From assembly GCA_001512965.1 (NCBI GenBank), contig LFRW01000035.1, forward strand, positions 72,249 to 136,248: a DNA stretch of 64,000 bases. The letters are read 5' to 3'. The notes beneath the pieces are model-generated. The model did no database searches. It was not told where the DNA came from and saw nothing but the letters and a program-made list of their open reading frames with translations. Both the position numbers and the translations under genes were made by a program. Shown piece after piece: positions 61,369 to 64,000 of the stretch. The stretch comes from Methanomicrobia archaeon DTU008. Its GTDB lineage: Archaea; Thermoplasmatota; Thermoplasmata; Methanomassiliicoccales; Methanomassiliicoccaceae. How positions within the stretch are numbered: the stretch's first letter is position 1; every line of letters begins with the position of its first letter.

Positions 61369-62019
61369 ATGATCTGCGGAGCGGACGAGGCCGGTCGCGG
61401 CCCTGTGATCGGCCCATTGGTCGTCGCGGCAGTGATGGTCGAGGACGACCTCTCCCTCCGTGAATTGAAGGTCAAGGATTCCAAGCTTCTCGCTCCTGCA
61501 AGGAGGGAGGAGCTGTACGAGCACATCATGGCAATCGCCAGGGTGGAGATCTCCGTGGCATCGCCGGAAGAGATCGATGCTCGAGGCGAAAGCTCCCTGA
61601 ACGAGCTGGAGGTGCAGCACTTCGCAGCCGTCATCGACAGGCTCGCACCCCAAAAGGTATTCATCGACGCTGCCGACGTGGTCGCAGAGAGGTTTGGGAG
61701 GGAGATACTATCGCTGCTGCACTGCCAACCCGACCTGGTAAGTTGCCATCGGGCCGACGTCCTCTATCCGGTGGTATCGGCGGCCTCCATCATCGCCAAG
61801 GTGGTGCGTGACCGAACGATCCGCTCGATAGAGGAGGAGCTTGGCGAGCCCGTTGGCTCTGGATATCCCACCGACCCCGTTACCATGGCCTTCCTGGAGC
61901 GCTGGACGAAGAGAAACGGCGACCTTCCGCCCCATACCAGACGCTCCTGGACGACTGCCAGGAAAATGTATTCAAGATGCAAGACATCAACATTAGACCA
62001 ATGGATGGAAATACCATGA
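61369..62019 (+). CDS. rnhB: Ribonuclease HII
   Basis: Removes ribonucleotides from DNA. The 216-residue protein has the acidic pair Asp6-Glu7 (GADEAGRGPVIGP), VKDSKLLAPARREEL and VVSAASIIAKVVRDR. The ATG at 61369 lies about 22 bases from the TATA box CATATATACG (61338-61347), a leaderless arrangement, so the longer frame from 61291 is rejected. It overlaps the SCP2-like gene by ATGA. Confidence 0.95.
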   Translation: MICGADEAGRGPVIGPLVVAAVMVEDDLSLRELKVKDSKLLAPARREELYEHIMAIARVEISVASPEEIDARGESSLNELEVQHFAAVIDRLAPQKVFIDAADVVAERFGREILSLLHCQPDLVSCHRADVLYPVVSAASIIAKVVRDRTIRSIEEELGEPVGSGYPTDPVTMAFLERWTKRNGDLPPHTRRSWTTARKMYSRCKTSTLDQWMEIP

Positions 62020-62348
62020 CAGTCGAACCTCTCCTGCGGGACCTGATAGACAAGTTCAACGTGAAGGCCGATAATGATGAAGCGCTCCGTTCCGAGCTGG
62101 AGGGGATGGACAAGAAGGTCCTCATAGACCTCGGCAGTGAGGTATACAACTTTCACTTGCATGACGGCAAGGCCCATGATTTCAAGGAAGGCCGCCTGGA
62201 GGATGCCGATCTGACCTTGTTGTCCGACCCGGAGACATTCCAGGGGATAATTGAAGGGAAGATCAAGCCGATGAAGGCCTTTGCACTGAGAAAGGTCAGG
62301 GTGAAGGGCGACATCAGTGATGTTCTAAAATTGAGGAAACTGTTCTAG
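62016..62348 (+). CDS. SCP2-like sterol/lipid-binding domain protein
   Basis: A 110-residue single-domain protein (MTVEPLLRDLIDKFNVKADND..., then YNFHLHDGKAHDFKEGRLEDADLTLLSDPETFQGIIEGKIKPMKAFALRKVRVKGD), which matches the SCP2 fold that binds lipids or hydrophobic ligands. Start at 62016 is fixed by the ATGA overlap with rnhB. Archaeal ligand unknown. Stop is TAG. Confidence 0.85.
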   Translation: MTVEPLLRDLIDKFNVKADNDEALRSELEGMDKKVLIDLGSEVYNFHLHDGKAHDFKEGRLEDADLTLLSDPETFQGIIEGKIKPMKAFALRKVRVKGDISDVLKLRKLF

Positions 62349-62402
62349 GCGCGCTCAGGGCCATCGATGCATGCTTGGCATGCCTGTGCCGCGGATGCGC
62401 GA

Positions 62403-63041
62403 TCAGTTCATCCTCTTCTTCAGGAAATAGGTCTCGGCCAGTTTGCGCTGTGCGTTCTGCAGCGTCTCATACAGCGTCGATTGGCTTATCCCTAGCCTCT
62501 TCGCCAGCTCCCTGCCCGTCACCCCGCGCGGATAATCATAGTACCCCATTTCGAGCGCCTTCTCGAGGATCATCTCCTGCCGCTTGGTCAACAGGTTGAA
62601 GTCACCGATCTGTCGCTTCCTCTGCAGGGAGACCTTGCTCCCCGCCTCCCGGAGATCATCCACCAGATCTCTCAGGACCGCCTCGTCGGTGGCAAGAAGC
62701 CGCCATTCCACTGCCCCTTGCTTCACCGTCCTCGCTCCGATGACGTATATGTTCGTCCTCTGGAGGGCCTGCCCCATCAGCCACTTGTTCACGGTGATAC
62801 TGCCTAATATCGCGTCCTCCCGCTCCTCGGATATGACGAGCTCGGAGGTGTCGGGATGACGCGCGATCTCCTTCAACACGGCCTCTTTCGTGGTGCCTTC
62901 CAGCCGAAACTCCACCAGGCTGCTGATGGTGCCGTCCTGTCCCATCGCACTCTCCACGATGCGGATGGGGACGCTGAGCTTCTTGGATATGTCGATGGCC
63001 CAGCTCTCCAGAGGCTTTACCCTGATGGTCGCTTCCAGCAT
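62403..63041 (-). CDS. Bat-type (HTH-10) transcription regulator
   Basis: A 212-residue protein with a beta-rich ACT-like sensor region (1-145) and a C-terminal HTH-10 domain (about 150-205, LTKRQEMILEKALEMGYYDYPRGVTGRELAKRLGISQSTLYETLQNAQRKL), as in bacterio-opsin activator proteins. Upstream on the same strand is an OpuAC-type binding protein, so it may control osmolyte uptake. An inverted repeat sits in its promoter region. Confidence 0.88.
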   Translation of the reverse strand: MLEATIRVKPLESWAIDISKKLSVPIRIVESAMGQDGTISSLVEFRLEGTTKEAVLKEIARHPDTSELVISEEREDAILGSITVNKWLMGQALQRTNIYVIGARTVKQGAVEWRLLATDEAVLRDLVDDLREAGSKVSLQRKRQIGDFNLLTKRQEMILEKALEMGYYDYPRGVTGRELAKRLGISQSTLYETLQNAQRKLAETYFLKKRMN

Positions 63042-63070
63042 TTCAATGACCCGTTATTCGGACCTAACGA

Positions 63071-63111
63071 TTGGCGACATCATTTGAAAACTTACTGGTC
63101 GTTATCGCCAA
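63071..63111. promoter_or_regulatory. Inverted repeat TTGGCGA...TCGCCAA upstream of the Bat-type gene
   Basis: Perfect 7-bp arms (63071-63077 and 63105-63111) separated by 27 bases lie 30 bases before the regulator's ATG. The spacer contains an AT-rich CATTTGAAAAC. It may be an operator or a hairpin in the leader. Confidence 0.35.
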
Positions 63112-63169
63112 GTCAAATTAAAAAGTGTAAGAGGTTTGGGAAGAAACACTCGCTCACGCGGCAAGGCCA

Positions 63170-64000
63170 TCAGGCGGTACTGTTGGCCTCTGCAGCCTTG
63201 CCCGCGGCGATCCACTCGTCGACCCTCTCGCGGTTGGCATCGATCCACTTCTGGGCCGCTTCCCTCTCGTCCATCCCCTCCGCGAAGATGTCTCGCATCA
63301 CAGATTGACAGTCCTCCTGGGTCCAGTTGAACGCCTTGATTATCGCATAGGCGCCTGGGTGCTCATCGGCGAATCCTTTGCGGGTGATGGTCTCCACGAC
63401 CTCCACTCCCCCATAGCACTCCTCGGGATCCTCCAGATACTCCATCTCCCACTCGGAGAACGCCCAGTGGGGCGACCACAGGGTCACGGCGATCCACTCG
63501 CCCTTGCCATACGCGCTCTTCAGCTCTGCGAGCATGCCCGCACTGCTGCTGGTCTGAAGGGTGTATCCGTCGAGACCGTATTCCTCGATCGCCCTCTCGG
63601 TGGCCATCACGACGCCGGCACCGGGCTCGATCCCGACTATGCGTCCATCGAATTCGGAGACGTGCTCTCTCAGGTCGGCTATGCTCTGCACGCCCGCGTC
63701 ATAGACATATTTCGGCACCGCCATGCCGATCTTGCAATCCTCCAGGTTTACACCGACACGGTCAATCTTGTCGCCATACTTGTCAATGTAGCTGGCATGG
63801 GTGATCGGCAACCATGCGGAGGTGGTGAAGTCCAAGGTTCCCTGGGATAGTCCCTGATATAGTGGACCTGCATCCACTGGGACCATCTCTACCTTGTATC
63901 CCGCCTCCTCCAGGATGAGGGTGAGAACGTTCGTGCTCGCCACTTCTCCATCCCAGGTGACGTATCCGAATCTCAGCTCATCTTCGCCGGCGTCGCCGCC
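63170..64000 (-). CDS. Glycine betaine/proline-type ABC binding protein (OpuAC), 5' end outside window
   Basis: The visible 276 residues are the body of a type II binding protein: RFGYVTWDGEVASTNVLTLILEEAGY, VDAGPLYQGLSQGTLDFTTSAWLPITHASYIDKYGD, GIEPGAGVVMATERAIEEYGLDG and LWSPHWAFSEWEMEYLEDPEECYGG. Aromatic residues in these loops form the quaternary-ammonium cage in the family. The Gly/Asp-rich start at the window edge (GGDAGEDEL) suggests a linker after a membrane anchor. Ligand could be glycine betaine, choline or a methylamine relative. Permease and ATPase genes should lie beyond 64000. Confidence 0.9.
   Translation of the reverse strand, partial: GGDAGEDELRFGYVTWDGEVASTNVLTLILEEAGYKVEMVPVDAGPLYQGLSQGTLDFTTSAWLPITHASYIDKYGDKIDRVGVNLEDCKIGMAVPKYVYDAGVQSIADLREHVSEFDGRIVGIEPGAGVVMATERAIEEYGLDGYTLQTSSSAGMLAELKSAYGKGEWIAVTLWSPHWAFSEWEMEYLEDPEECYGGVEVVETITRKGFADEHPGAYAIIKAFNWTQEDCQSVMRDIFAEGMDEREAAQKWIDANRERVDEWIAAGKAAEANSTA

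Overview
The window reads as about 64 kb of chromosome from a GC-rich euryarchaeote. Archaeal markers are class I lysyl-tRNA synthetase, both subunits of DNA topoisomerase VI, Sec61-beta, archaeal NAC, GTP cyclohydrolase MptA (methanopterin branch), a DRG-type GTPase, the GatCAB amidotransferase, porCDAB, and TATA/BRE promoters that sit about 25-30 bases before start codons. Gene content and base composition would suit a Thermoplasmata relative, possibly Methanomassiliicoccales, but no methanogenesis or rRNA gene is present to prove it. I see no insertion sequence, prophage, integrase or CRISPR array; the window looks like core chromosome with a few transferred or orphan genes.

Layout. 1-9.8 kb: amino-acid synthesis on the minus strand (ACT regulator, homoserine dehydrogenase, citramalate synthase; then metX, metY, cysK with a long leader), interrupted by tRNA-Ser(GGA), a nitrilase/nadE divergent pair and tRNA-Glu(CTC). 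9.9-13.6 kb: orphan small and membrane proteins, a highly charged 349-residue protein, pyrophosphatase and Sec61-beta. 13.8-18.9 kb: lysK and a five-gene iron-uptake operon (feoA, feoA, feoB, a membrane protein, a FeoC-like regulator) behind DtxR-like boxes. 18.9-28.4 kb: top6A/top6B, a zinc-ribbon membrane protein, carbamate kinase, DRG GTPase, a PLP gamma-synthase/lyase, a possible UDG-fold protein and hisS. 28.4-28.5 kb: a candidate small RNA with its own strong promoter. 28.6-34 kb: rnhA/panD, a metal-chelate or cobalamin ABC transporter with a small Cys protein, a class II deacetylase-like enzyme and tRNA-Asp. 34-41.5 kb: CBS-ParB protein, PEP synthase, porCDAB and a DUF1847 protein. 41.8-48.2 kb: nac-hypC, a PstS-like protein, glutamine synthetase and a NitT/TauT-type ABC transporter. 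48.2-64 kb: AlaX, Lrp regulator, a bacterial-type AspRS facing gatCAB, TPR protein, HAD phosphatase, a hybrid sensor kinase, mptA, a DUF362 ferredoxin protein, rnhB/SCP2, a Bat-type regulator and an OpuAC-type binding protein that runs off the end.

How it fits together. PEP synthase and Por link acetyl-CoA, pyruvate and PEP; citramalate synthase and the homoserine genes feed isoleucine, threonine and methionine. AspRS with GatCAB would make Asn-tRNA (and possibly Gln-tRNA) indirectly. Genes are often coupled by ATGA or TGATG overlaps. By my reading stop codons are strongly skewed: about 52 TGA, 7 TAA and 6 TAG. The observations I rate highest are the small RNA at 28391-28472, the bacterial non-discriminating-type AspRS beside gatCAB, the iron operon with its operator pair, and the leader ORF plus hairpin in front of cysK.
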